A DNA stretch of 64,000 bases from positions 12,314 through 76,313 of the forward strand of contig CAUORE010000003.1 of NCBI GenBank assembly GCA_963506915.1, given 5' to 3'. Under the pieces are notes generated by a model. It made no database searches, had not been told where the DNA came from, and was given only the letters and a program-made list of their open reading frames with translations. Position numbers and translations under genes: made by a program. This stretch comes from JABCPE02 sp963506915 (GTDB taxonomy: Bacteria; Bacteroidota; Bacteroidia; Flavobacteriales; Weeksellaceae). Shown here one piece after another: positions 49,657-58,514 of this stretch; the first letter of the stretch is position 1, and every line of letters starts with the position of its first letter.

Positions 49657-50212
49657 AATTGTAATTATTATAATTTAAAGATTTTCTTTCGTGATATTAT
49701 TTCACACTGCAAAGATATAATATTATTTTATAATTTTTTTAACAAAAAAACTAATATTTATCATATTTCCTATTTTTTATCCTTTATACAGATATATATT
49801 AAGGTATATAACCTTGTCAAAATTAGCTTTTTATCCTATAACGCTTAATTCGCATGTTTATTTATGATTTTTTAACATTTTATAAAATCAGACGCTCAAT
49901 TATGCTTTTCAAACTTCTCCTTAATCACCAAAAAATCATACTTTTAGGAAGCTAGAAAAACAAAGTATGATTTATATCATCTTTTAAATAAGGATTTATT
50001 ATTTTATTTTTGCCCCCGACTTTCAAAAAGGTTTAGTAACTTTGTAGTAGTAAAGATATGTATGATGATAGGTAATGGTGAATTTTATATTTTTATTAAC
50101 AAAAAATAGTGCCAATTCAAAAAATAGTATTAAATTGCACCCCGATTGAATAAATCAAATCATCTCAAAATAATTATAAACTTTAAAAATAACATTTAAA
50201 TAATTATACACA
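49657..50212. promoter_or_regulatory. 556-base divergent regulatory region
   Basis: This long gap between the porin and OFA carrier genes is very AT-rich and holds no convincing frame. A minus-strand -7 box (TATCTTTG, 49710-49717) faces the porin. Two plus-strand boxes face the carrier: TATTTTTG (50005-50012) and TAACTTTG (50037-50044). A 12-base perfect inverted repeat is at 49933-49973, and a smaller palindrome AAGGT-ATATA-ACCTT at 49801-49815. The carrier would have a leader of about 165 bases. Confidence 0.6.
49933..49973. repeat. 12-base perfect inverted repeat, 17-base spacer
   Basis: AAATCATACTTT at 49933-49944 is mirrored by AAAGTATGATTT at 49962-49973. It has no T tail, so it looks more like a regulator site or an RNA hairpin than a terminator. 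It is upstream of both promoters in the gap. Confidence 0.6.
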
Positions 50213-51649
50213 ATGGATTTACAAACAGCAAAAAAGAAAGCCACAAGGGTACTCATCGCTGGTATTATCTCCAACTTCTCTGTTGGGATTCTATACACAT
50301 GGAGTAACTTGAAGGATGCTCTTGAGTACACTAACCTAGAGGGTATTCAGGACAAAAACGTTCAGGCTGCAGAAAGAATGTACTCTGCATGGGAACAATC
50401 TCACCTTGCTTTACCATATGGTATTGGAGGGTTTACTTCAGCGTTTATCGTTGTATTCGCTGGAGCTTGGCAGGACAAAATCGGTCCTACTAAAGTTATC
50501 CTTATCGGGGTATTGATGACAGGTTTAGGAGCTATTCTTTGTAGTTTCTTGACTAACCACCCTTACCTATTTACTTTCGTATTTGCTATGATCGTAGGTA
50601 ATGGTATCGGATTCGTATATGCATGTCCTCGTGCTGCTGCGATGAAGTGGTTCCACCCATCTAAAAAAGGGATGATCAATGGTCTTGTAGTAGCAGGATT
50701 TGGTCTTGGAGCTCTTTGGTTAGGTCCACTAGAAACTTTATTCTTGAAAGGTCAAGCTTTCGTTTGGACTTTTGACAGCTTCCCTAGATTCTCATTAGAA
50801 AACACTCTTAGAATTTTAGGATGTGCTATCCTTGCTATGGGTATCCCAGCTGCATTGAATGTAGTGAACCCTCCTGCAGGATATGAAGTTCCTGAGCCAG
50901 AAGTACAAGAAAACAAACCAGTAAAAGAAAACGCTAAGAAAACTGCTTCTATCGGAACTGCAGCTATGGCTAAAACTTGGCAAGCTTGGGCATTGTTCTC
51001 TATCTATGCTCTATATTGTTCTGCTGGTGCGATGGTAATCTCTAACTCTTCTGACATCATGAGAGTACAGTCTGGATTAACTTCTGGAGTAGAATCAGGA
51101 TTAATTACACCTGAAAACTTCGAACTTGCAACATCTCTACTTGGGGTGATGGTACCTGTAACATCTATCTCTAACGCAACTGGTAGATCATTAGGAGGTA
51201 TGATTTCTGATATCATCGGTAGAAAGAATGTATACTATGTAATCCACACTATCCAAGCGATTAACATGTTCTTCTTCCACACATATACTTCTCCAGTAGC
51301 TATCGTGTTAGGAGTTATCCTTACTTGTGTGGTTTATGGTTCTGTAATGAGTACAACTCCATCTATCGTAGCTGACTACTTCGGTCTTAAGGCTTACGGT
51401 GCTAACTATGGTGTAGTTTATACAGGTTGGGGAGCTTCTCTAATCATTGGTCCACAAATCGCTGCTTACTCTAAAAAGTTAGCTCTAGAGGCTGGTAACC
51501 CTCAAGAATCTTATTTCTTCGCTTACCACGCAGCTATCGGATTGATCGCAATTTCATTAGTTCTTGCTTTCTTGGTTAAAAAACCTAAATTCAGACAAGA
51601 AGATGTTATTGATGATTACATCTTAGGACCAGATGAACTTAAAAAATAA
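50213..51649 (+). CDS. OFA (oxalate/formate antiporter-like) MFS transporter
   Basis: This 478-residue major facilitator has about twelve membrane segments. Its start LIAGIISNFSVGILYTWSNLKDAL and the loop DKIGPTKVILIGVLMTGLG are typical of the OFA branch, as is the second half with GRSLGGMISDIIGRKNVY. OFA members exchange or take up small carboxylates such as oxalate, formate, lactate or pyruvate; the substrate here cannot be read from sequence. The codon use is highly biased, like the porin gene, which suggests strong expression. Confidence 0.88.
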   Translation: MDLQTAKKKATRVLIAGIISNFSVGILYTWSNLKDALEYTNLEGIQDKNVQAAERMYSAWEQSHLALPYGIGGFTSAFIVVFAGAWQDKIGPTKVILIGVLMTGLGAILCSFLTNHPYLFTFVFAMIVGNGIGFVYACPRAAAMKWFHPSKKGMINGLVVAGFGLGALWLGPLETLFLKGQAFVWTFDSFPRFSLENTLRILGCAILAMGIPAALNVVNPPAGYEVPEPEVQENKPVKENAKKTASIGTAAMAKTWQAWALFSIYALYCSAGAMVISNSSDIMRVQSGLTSGVESGLITPENFELATSLLGVMVPVTSISNATGRSLGGMISDIIGRKNVYYVIHTIQAINMFFFHTYTSPVAIVLGVILTCVVYGSVMSTTPSIVADYFGLKAYGANYGVVYTGWGASLIIGPQIAAYSKKLALEAGNPQESYFFAYHAAIGLIAISLVLAFLVKKPKFRQEDVIDDYILGPDELKK

Positions 51650-51667
51650 TTAAGTTTAATCATAAAT

Positions 51668-51696
51668 AAAGACTCCCAAATTTGGGAGTCTTTTTA
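51668..51696. terminator. Bidirectional terminator between OFA carrier and hemW
   Basis: A 26-base perfect palindrome, AAAGACTCCCAAA / TTTGGGAGTCTTT, is followed by further T residues. It lies 18 bases after the carrier stop codon and 20 bases before the convergent hemW stop. Confidence 0.92.
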
Positions 51697-51715
51697 TTTT
51701 GAGAATATTCTAAAA

Positions 51716-52840
51716 TCATATCAAAAACAAATCCAAAGCGATTCCATCTGCAAAGAACCAATGTTTTTCAGGAATTTTGAGATGATTATTTTCTATGAGG
51801 AGAATTCCCTGCTGAATTTTAGACTGAACATCAGCATTAAACCTTTGTATAATTTCATCCGAAAAGTCGTTTTTTATTTTTGCTAAATCTACTCCCCAGC
51901 TCGTGCGGAGTCCTATCATCAGCATTTCATTATATCTATCTTTTTCGGACAATATTTCTTTTTCTATTGGTAGTTTGCCTTGCAAAAGATCTTTGATGTA
52001 TAACGAGTTGTTAGCAATGTTCCATGCTCGGATTTTTTCTCCATCATAAGAGTGTGCCGAAGGACCAATTCCTAAATAAGGCTTATATTTCCAATAAGAA
52101 GTATTGTGTTTCGAATAAAAATCAGGCTTTCCAAAATTTGATATTTCATAATGGTCAAAGCCATTATTTTTCAAAAAATCTACCATGTAGTAGAATTCCT
52201 CGTTTTGTGTATTTTCTTTCGGAGGGTTTATTTTTCCTTTGTTTATCCAGTTTTCAAGGGCTGTTCTTGGCTCTATGGTCAGCGCATAAGAAGAAATATG
52301 CGGAACTTCCAACTCTATGGCTTTATCTAAATTCTGTTTCCATATCTCAAAATTCGATGTAGGCGCTCCATAGATTAAATCTATACTAATATTCTGAATT
52401 CCTGCATCTTGTGCTCTTTTCACCGAAGATTCTGCTTGTGAGGAGCTGTGCGCACGGTTCATCAGTTTCAAATCTTCATCATGGAAACTCTGTATTCCTA
52501 TGGAAAGGCGGTTAATCCCAATTTCTGCAATTCCTTTCAAAAATTTTTGGTCTAAATCATCTGGATTTGCCTCCAAGGTAATTTCTATATCCCTAGAAAA
52601 ATCAAAATATTTCAGGATTTCATCTGTCAGCATTTTAATTTCATCCACTTCCAAAATAGACGGCGTTCCTCCTCCGAAATACAGGGTTTCTAAAGTCTTG
52701 TTTTTCAACTCATTATTTCTTAATGATAATTCGTTTTTAATGGCGAAAAGCATCTCATTTTTCAATTTCAAAGAAGTAGAAAAATGAAAATTACAATAGC
52801 TGCACTTCTGTTTACAAAAAGGAATATGAATATAAAGCAT
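51716..52840 (-). CDS. hemW: Radical SAM family heme chaperone HemW
   Basis: This 374-residue protein was long annotated as coproporphyrinogen oxidase but is now known as a heme chaperone in relatives. It starts MLYIHIPFCKQKCSYCNFHF, with the CxxxCxxC cluster ligands Cys9, Cys13 and Cys16, and has the HemW-like order of GGGTPS and EANPDDL motifs. The additional Cys after CxxC found in true HemN (CxxxCxxCxC) is replaced by Asn-Phe-His, as in HemW. Its leader contains a terminator-like hairpin (52845-52865). Confidence 0.9.
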   Translation of the reverse strand: MLYIHIPFCKQKCSYCNFHFSTSLKLKNEMLFAIKNELSLRNNELKNKTLETLYFGGGTPSILEVDEIKMLTDEILKYFDFSRDIEITLEANPDDLDQKFLKGIAEIGINRLSIGIQSFHDEDLKLMNRAHSSSQAESSVKRAQDAGIQNISIDLIYGAPTSNFEIWKQNLDKAIELEVPHISSYALTIEPRTALENWINKGKINPPKENTQNEEFYYMVDFLKNNGFDHYEISNFGKPDFYSKHNTSYWKYKPYLGIGPSAHSYDGEKIRAWNIANNSLYIKDLLQGKLPIEKEILSEKDRYNEMLMIGLRTSWGVDLAKIKNDFSDEIIQRFNADVQSKIQQGILLIENNHLKIPEKHWFFADGIALDLFLI

Positions 52841-52844
52841 AAAG

Positions 52845-52865
52845 AAAAAACTCCCTCAGCGGGAG
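52845..52865 (-). terminator. Terminator-like hairpin in the hemW leader
   Basis: On the minus strand CTCCC-GCTGA-GGGAG is followed by TTTTTTC, ending only about 5 bases before the hemW ATG. The stem is only five base pairs but GC-rich. No minus-strand gene lies upstream that it could terminate, so it is either an attenuator or chance. Confidence 0.4.
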
Positions 52866-52889
52866 AATATATTTCATAAAAGCGAACCT

Positions 52890-52897
52890 CAAAGGTA
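52890..52897 (-). promoter_or_regulatory. Flavobacterial -7 box (TACCTTTG) for hemW
   Basis: Minus-strand TACCTTTG matches TAnnTTTG and lies 49 bases upstream of the hemW ATG, in the 174-base divergent gap shared with the PEP synthase-like gene. Confidence 0.5.
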
Positions 52898-53014
52898 CGC
52901 CTTTATTTGCAATAAAAAAATAGTTTTATGTGCTTTTTTTAACTTAAATTTGAAATATATAACCTTCTCGTAATAAATGAATTAAATCATAATTTAACCT
53001 AAATTTATCTAAAA

Positions 53015-55747
53015 ATGAACAAAGAACAAATGTATGCTGCTTGTGAATTTGACAGCGAGGGAAATCTACTATGGGCAGGAGGAACTGCTGAAAAACCTTG
53101 GATAGTATCTACCTATAACGCTGGTATTTTGAATAAAGACTGGGTCGGTGGAAAATCTGCAAAACAGGCCGATATTTTCCGAAAACTAAATGGACTAGAC
53201 AGCCATATGTCTCCAAAAGCACAGGAAATCATAGATTCATTAAAAAATCAGCCTCTTCATGTAATTGCTGAAAATCAGTTCGCGGTAACAGATTATGCAT
53301 ATCAGTTGTTCATCTCTCCTCTTCTTCCTGAATTGAGAAAATTTTTAGACAGAAATATATTAGATTTACAAAATAATGAGAGTTTTTCCACTGCGGAGAA
53401 AAACTGCCAAGACCTCATCAGAAAAGTAGAATTTTCTACGGAATTTGTAGAGGCGGTGCGTGTCGCTTTCGAATGGCTGGACAAAAAAAATCCTAATGTG
53501 CCAAGAGCTGTCCGCTCCACAGCGCCTTCCGAAGACGGAGGAGAATTCAGTGGAAGTGGAAAATATTCTACTAAACTGCGTCAGTTTGGTTTTGAGGAAG
53601 TTCTCAATGCTATCAAAGCATGTTTTGTTTCTCGTTTTAATCGTGGTGCTTTGCACTATCAGTTTTCGGCTCCACATGCTTTCGGCGAGGATTTAGCCTC
53701 TCTTTCATTTGCTGTAATGGTGCAGGATATGCAGCCGAGCATAGATGTAGCAGGAACTATTTTCACAGCTGACACACAGAGCAACCACCCTGGTTTTGTG
53801 GAAATTAACTTCACCTATGGACTTGGTGAAGCTGTAGTTTCTGGTAGAGTTTCTAGTGACTCTTGGATTTTTGCAAAAAGACCTTTGAGATTAAAAAAAG
53901 ATGGTCTAATAGACTTTAAACTCGGAGAAAAACAAGAATATTTTGATGGAGAATGGCATAAAAATACTCCCGAAAACTCCGCAAAAAAATGTATGTCTGA
54001 TGAAACCGCTTCTACTCTTTCTGCAATAGGAATGCTCCTTGGCGACCTATTCCGAGAGCTGGATGTAGAAAGCGTGGAGAGTGATTTGGAGGCGGCTATT
54101 AACTTTAAGACAAATACCATCATCATCACTCAGCAGAGAGCAATTACAACTCTGAAGCACGAGCCTGTGCATAGAAAATTCACTCTCGATGGACTGAATG
54201 AAGATGGACAAGAAAACGCTACTTTAGAAAGTACGCTGCTTCTAAAATCAAAAGGTATCAATGCTGGGATTCCAAGTATCACGCACGGAGTTGTAATCTC
54301 TCTCTTTGGCGAAGGAGCTGAGTTCAAAAGAGATTTTGAAAAGAAATTTAATGAAAAGAAAAAACAAATCACAGATAAATACGGCGACAAAATAGGAGTA
54401 ATCCTCGTAACAGCAATGACTTACCCATGGATGGAGCCTTCTATGGAACAAACTGTAGCCTGCATTACCACTCGTGGAGGGAAAAATGACCATACTCCTA
54501 TCTGGTGTAAAGAACATGGCCTGCCGTGTGCTGTATCCGTAAAAGGCGCGCCTGAATTCCTAAAAGATGGCAGCCTAATCACTTACTATGGTGTGGGAGA
54601 CACTCCTGCCTTCTATGAAGGCCGCCACCAGTATTCTGTAACAGAAACTCAGCTAGAAGGACTAAAACCTTCTCCTATTCCTATCCGTCTGATAGTATCC
54701 GATGCGAGTACAGCTAGGTCTGTATGTATGCGCTCTTATTTCCCTTCTCTCAATATTGGTAGAGGTTCTGGACTTGTTCGCTGGGAAATGCTGGCAGCAA
54801 AACTTAGAGTGCATCCTATGGCAGTGATGAATTATTCTACTTTGGAGAATGACTTTTTGCAATTGGTAGGTCAGGGAAGAATGACAAAAGAAGAAGCTGT
54901 AAAAACAGCCGAAAGCGTAGCTGAATTTATCCGAACTGAATCTGGTGAGCTTTCTCCTCCTGTGGATTGGTATGTAAAAGCCCTCGCAAGGGAAATTGCA
55001 GGAATCGTTTCGCCATACTATACTGATGATATCAATGAACCTATGGTTGTGCGTCTTCCTGACTTTAAAACCAATGAACACGCAGATTTATTAGGCGGTA
55101 GAGCATATGAGCCAGTGGAAGAAAACCCAATGCTGGGAGACAGAGGTGCAGGAAAGTATTTAGGAGCATACCAAAAAGCATTCCTTGCCATAGACCTAAA
55201 AGCTTTGGCGTATGTGATAAATGATATGGGATATACCAATATTCACATAGAAGTTCCTTTTGTGAGAACGCCCGATGAAATGAAAGAAGTCGCTAGATTG
55301 GTAAAAGAAAGCGGTATCAATATTCCTCTTCAAATGATGTTCGAGCTTCCTGTGAATATTTCTCGCGCGACAGAGTTTTTCAAAGTGTCTGATGGCGGTC
55401 AGATAGGTTCTAACGACCTTCTACAACTAGAATTTGGGCTAGACCGCTCAGGAGGAGATATTCTTCCTTGGCATATACAACATCTACAATCTAGAATAGA
55501 AAACCTTATCCAAGAAAGAAATACTACGAAACCAGAGTTTCATTTAGGTCTCTGTGGTAACCTTCCTTCTACCAATCCAGAGTTTGCAAAATGGCTGGTA
55601 GATGCTGGAATAGATGAGTTCTCTGTAACGCCTGATGCCTTGATTCCTGCCCTTCTGGGAGTAACAGGAGAGACACCTGATGGGAAACAAAACATCACAG
55701 TTTATACCGCAGAAGGCGAAGTATTTGTAAATGGACAAAAAGCATAA
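53015..55747 (+). CDS. Phosphoenolpyruvate synthase-like protein
   Basis: This 910-residue protein has the three-part layout of PEP synthase: an ATP-grasp nucleotide-binding domain (VPRAVRSTAPSEDGGEFSGSGKY), a phospho-His swivel domain, and a PEP/pyruvate TIM barrel (NPMLGDRGAGKYL, IGSNDLLQLEFGLDRSG, LCGNLPS with Cys847). The swivel motif is TTRGGKNDHTPIWCKEHGLP with His493; the residue two before His, normally a Thr that is phosphorylated for regulation, is Asn. It would form PEP from pyruvate for gluconeogenesis, but the unusual swivel motif leaves room for a related activity. It ends at a terminator. Confidence 0.8.
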   Translation: MNKEQMYAACEFDSEGNLLWAGGTAEKPWIVSTYNAGILNKDWVGGKSAKQADIFRKLNGLDSHMSPKAQEIIDSLKNQPLHVIAENQFAVTDYAYQLFISPLLPELRKFLDRNILDLQNNESFSTAEKNCQDLIRKVEFSTEFVEAVRVAFEWLDKKNPNVPRAVRSTAPSEDGGEFSGSGKYSTKLRQFGFEEVLNAIKACFVSRFNRGALHYQFSAPHAFGEDLASLSFAVMVQDMQPSIDVAGTIFTADTQSNHPGFVEINFTYGLGEAVVSGRVSSDSWIFAKRPLRLKKDGLIDFKLGEKQEYFDGEWHKNTPENSAKKCMSDETASTLSAIGMLLGDLFRELDVESVESDLEAAINFKTNTIIITQQRAITTLKHEPVHRKFTLDGLNEDGQENATLESTLLLKSKGINAGIPSITHGVVISLFGEGAEFKRDFEKKFNEKKKQITDKYGDKIGVILVTAMTYPWMEPSMEQTVACITTRGGKNDHTPIWCKEHGLPCAVSVKGAPEFLKDGSLITYYGVGDTPAFYEGRHQYSVTETQLEGLKPSPIPIRLIVSDASTARSVCMRSYFPSLNIGRGSGLVRWEMLAAKLRVHPMAVMNYSTLENDFLQLVGQGRMTKEEAVKTAESVAEFIRTESGELSPPVDWYVKALAREIAGIVSPYYTDDINEPMVVRLPDFKTNEHADLLGGRAYEPVEENPMLGDRGAGKYLGAYQKAFLAIDLKALAYVINDMGYTNIHIEVPFVRTPDEMKEVARLVKESGINIPLQMMFELPVNISRATEFFKVSDGGQIGSNDLLQLEFGLDRSGGDILPWHIQHLQSRIENLIQERNTTKPEFHLGLCGNLPSTNPEFAKWLVDAGIDEFSVTPDALIPALLGVTGETPDGKQNITVYTAEGEVFVNGQKA

Positions 55748-55754
55748 ATCAAAC

Positions 55755-55785
55755 AAAAGAGAGAGACCAAAAATCTCTCTCTTTT
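55755..55785. terminator. Terminator after the PEP synthase-like gene
   Basis: The stem AAAAGAGAGAGA / TCTCTCTCTTTT with a 7-base loop lies 8 bases after the stop codon. It may also act on the convergent rluD transcript. Confidence 0.88.
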
Positions 55786-55813
55786 CTTTTTCAATAAACT
55801 CAATATTTTATTT

Positions 55814-56869
55814 CTAATTTGAAGCTAAATAATTTCTCCATTTATCGACTGCCTCCTGCATATCCTTTGGCATTGGACTTTCAAAATACATTTCCTTTTT
55901 GGTTGTCGGGTGGATAAACCCAAGTGTATGAGCATGCAGAGCGTGTCTTGGTAATATTTCAAAAATATTTTGGATAAACTGCTTGTATTTCGGAAGATTT
56001 TGTCCCCTTAGAGGAATATGTCCTTCATATCTTTCATCATTGAAAAGAGTGTGCCCTATGTGGCGGAAATGAGCCCTTATCTGATGCGTTCGTCCTGTTT
56101 CCAGCTTACATTCTACCCAAGTCATATATCGGAAACGCTCTAAAACTTTATAATGAGTCACAGCGTGTTTGCCGACGCTTCCATCTTCATAGACCGCCAT
56201 CTGCATTCTATTTTTTTCGTGGCGTCCTATATGTCCGCGGATAGTTCCCTCATCATTTTCTAAATTTCCCCAAACAAAAGCCCAGTAGAGTCGTTTGGTT
56301 TTTCGTTCAAAAAACTGTTTCGCAAGGAAACTCATCGCATATTCATTTTTAGCAATGACAAGGAGTCCTGATGTATCTTTATCAATCCTATGAACTAGCC
56401 CCACACGGTCTAAATCCGTTTTCAAGCCATTTTTCTCAAAATGATAAGCCACAGCATTGACTAGTGTTTTATCCCAGTTTCCAAAACCAGGGTGGACAAC
56501 CATTCCTGCTTCCTTATCCACTACCAATACATCATCATCTTCATAGACAATATTGATAGGAATATCCTGAGGAATGATAACATTTTCACGAGGAGGATGA
56601 GCGAGAAGAACCGAAATCTGGTCGTTTGGTTTTACTCTATAGTTCTGTTTTACAGGAACTCCATTGACAACCACATTACCAGCACGGCAGGTCTGAGAAA
56701 TTTTATTTCGGGAGGAATTTTGTCTAAAAATCAACAAAAATTTGTCTATCCTGAGAGGTTCCTGATTTTTATCTACAACGATGTTGAGATGTTCATACAG
56801 ATCACTCCCTTCCTCCAGAGATTCATTGAGAACCTCATCTTCTATAAAATCTTCATTTTCTTCTATCAT
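55814..56869 (-). CDS. rluD: RluD-type pseudouridine synthase
   Basis: This 351-residue enzyme makes pseudouridines in the large rRNA. It has an acidic N-terminal tail, an S4 RNA-binding domain (about residues 35-95, LRIDKFLLIFRQNSSRNKIS) and the RluA catalytic domain with LVHRIDKDTSGLLVIAKN, TGRTHQIRAHF and LHAHTLGFIHP. The S4 domain and length place it in the RluD branch. The upstream PASTA protein gene ends 1 base before its start, so they are co-transcribed. Confidence 0.9.
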   Translation of the reverse strand: MIEENEDFIEDEVLNESLEEGSDLYEHLNIVVDKNQEPLRIDKFLLIFRQNSSRNKISQTCRAGNVVVNGVPVKQNYRVKPNDQISVLLAHPPRENVIIPQDIPINIVYEDDDVLVVDKEAGMVVHPGFGNWDKTLVNAVAYHFEKNGLKTDLDRVGLVHRIDKDTSGLLVIAKNEYAMSFLAKQFFERKTKRLYWAFVWGNLENDEGTIRGHIGRHEKNRMQMAVYEDGSVGKHAVTHYKVLERFRYMTWVECKLETGRTHQIRAHFRHIGHTLFNDERYEGHIPLRGQNLPKYKQFIQNIFEILPRHALHAHTLGFIHPTTKKEMYFESPMPKDMQEAVDKWRNYLASN

Positions 56870-56870
56870 C

Positions 56871-57896
56871 TTATTCTACTACTACTTTTTTCGGTTTTGG
56901 TTTTTCAGCTGGTTTAGTAGTGTTTTCTTTAGGTTTTTCCTCTGTTTTTTTAGTATCTTTTTTCTCCTCAGGTTTTTTAGTTTCAACTGGTTTAGCAGGA
57001 GAAGACTCTACTTTTATGTTTTGCTTTGTAGAAGAAGGATATTCCATCGGTGTATTAGCCTGTTTGGTTTCCCTTGCTGGTTCACTTGGCTCATCCTTCG
57101 GAAGTCCATATATTTTATCCAGCTCTCTTGCTTTATCGACCATTTCGGCAGGCGTTTTCTTACTTGCCCAAACATCTATCTGCATCCCTTGGTCTCTAAG
57201 ACTTCCCGTAGCAGGATCTTGGTAGTAGACTATATCATTTTCATCTTTTACTCCACTTTCGTATTCTGCGATACCAAACTCAAAATTATTAGCCATAATC
57301 ACTTCACGGGCTTCTTTCACCGTAAGTCCTACTACATTTGGAACGGCAATATCCCTAAGCGGCCCAGAACCGATAATCAAATCTATTACAGAAAACTTCG
57401 GTAGGAGAGTTCCTGGTTTTAGTTCCTGTCCTTTATATATCATTTTCAGAACGGCATCTTTCTGGATACTTGGTTCATAGATGGTATCACCTACCTTTAG
57501 CCCTATAAGCTCTAACCTACTAAATGCCAATCCTTTATATTTTTCTAAAAGATTAGGAACTTCCACTTTTGCCCATGTTTTTGGGTTGATTCTCAGGATA
57601 ACAGTCCTACCTTCTTTTACACGAGAACCTGCGGCAGGATAAATTTGTAACACCTGAAAAGGCTTATATTTAGGGTCGTATTTAAAACTATCCACTTCCA
57701 CATCCAGCCCCATGTTTTCTAATTCTTTTACGGCCTCTTGGACAGACATATTTACTACATTCGGAACGGGTACTTCTTTTCCGTGATTGGTATGGGTATC
57801 CAGCCATCTGAATGTTCCCCAAACCAAGCTAAAAAATATCCCTAAGGTAATCAAAATATTTACCCAGACTTTCCAGTGAAGAAATGATTTAAACAT
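56871..57896 (-). CDS. PASTA domain protein, membrane-anchored
   Basis: This 341-residue protein has one N-terminal membrane segment (about residues 12-32), three PASTA repeats in the periplasm (about 41-110, 112-180 and 183-250, each starting with a VPN-V or VPNLL motif) and a long low-complexity tail rich in Lys, Pro, Glu and Thr (about 265-341). PASTA domains often bind peptidoglycan or muropeptides. The Lys/Pro tail could reach through the cell wall. It precedes rluD by one base, a pairing that is common in Bacteroidota. Confidence 0.88.
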   Translation of the reverse strand: MFKSFLHWKVWVNILITLGIFFSLVWGTFRWLDTHTNHGKEVPVPNVVNMSVQEAVKELENMGLDVEVDSFKYDPKYKPFQVLQIYPAAGSRVKEGRTVILRINPKTWAKVEVPNLLEKYKGLAFSRLELIGLKVGDTIYEPSIQKDAVLKMIYKGQELKPGTLLPKFSVIDLIIGSGPLRDIAVPNVVGLTVKEAREVIMANNFEFGIAEYESGVKDENDIVYYQDPATGSLRDQGMQIDVWASKKTPAEMVDKARELDKIYGLPKDEPSEPARETKQANTPMEYPSSTKQNIKVESSPAKPVETKKPEEKKDTKKTEEKPKENTTKPAEKPKPKKVVVE

Positions 57897-57966
57897 ATTT
57901 TTAGTGTCAATTAAATTGCAAAAGCAAATATATAGTTTTTCATTAAATTTTTCCTATTTTTTTGTT

Positions 57967-57974
57967 TACTTTTG
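57967..57974 (+). promoter_or_regulatory. Flavobacterial -7 box (TACTTTTG) for the xrtF operon
   Basis: TACTTTTG matches TAnnTTTG and lies 15 bases before the ATG at 57990. It overlaps a TTG at 57972 that could be taken as a start codon. Confidence 0.55.
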
Positions 57975-57989
57975 CCCAAAATTATCATA

Positions 57990-58514
57990 ATGTTTGATGA
58001 CCTAAAGCCTATTCTTATCCTGTTATTAAGGTTTTTGGCGACTTATCTGGGATTGATTTTACTTTATCAGTTTTATCTAAATCTATACTCTGATGCCGCC
58101 GCAGACCCTTTGACCAGAGTTATAGCAGAGCAGTCTACTTCCTGCATGAATAAAATGGGCTACAATACCCAACTGATAGAATCCACCGAAAAGAGTGGTT
58201 TATATTTCTATATCAATAACATATGGGCTACCACGATGATTGAGGGCTGTAATGCTGTTTCTATCATGATTCTATATCTGGCCTTTATTTTTACTTTTTA
58301 TAAAGGATTACAGACTTTTTGGTTCGCCGCTTTGGGACTGGTTTTCCTTTATGTAGTGAATGTTACCAGAATCGCTCTTATTAACATTGTCTATATGGAG
58401 CTTTCACCGGAGCATTTTAAGATTGCTCACGATTATGCCTTCCCTGCCATTATCTATGGAGGCGTGGTTTTTCTTTGGATTATCTGGATTAAATTCTTTG
58501 CTCTTAAAAAATGA
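57990..58514 (+). CDS. xrtF: Exosortase family protein XrtF
   Basis: This membrane transpeptidase-like protein has 174 residues and about five membrane segments. The catalytic residues of exosortases are visible: Cys87 in EGCNAVSIMI, Arg127 in NVTRIALIN and His147 in IAHDYAFP. Exosortases cleave and anchor proteins with a C-terminal hydrophobic sorting tail; the XrtF type is known from flavobacteria with no fully described substrate. The start is the ATG at 57990, as a TTG at 57972 is in the promoter box. It overlaps the next gene by 4 bases. Confidence 0.9.
   Translation: MFDDLKPILILLLRFLATYLGLILLYQFYLNLYSDAAADPLTRVIAEQSTSCMNKMGYNTQLIESTEKSGLYFYINNIWATTMIEGCNAVSIMILYLAFIFTFYKGLQTFWFAALGLVFLYVVNVTRIALINIVYMELSPEHFKIAHDYAFPAIIYGGVVFLWIIWIKFFALKK

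Noticed and set aside
49657..50212. A small protein or tRNA in the long porin-carrier gap
   Set aside because: No frame of meaningful length with a start and no cloverleaf pattern was seen; the gap is best explained as regulatory.
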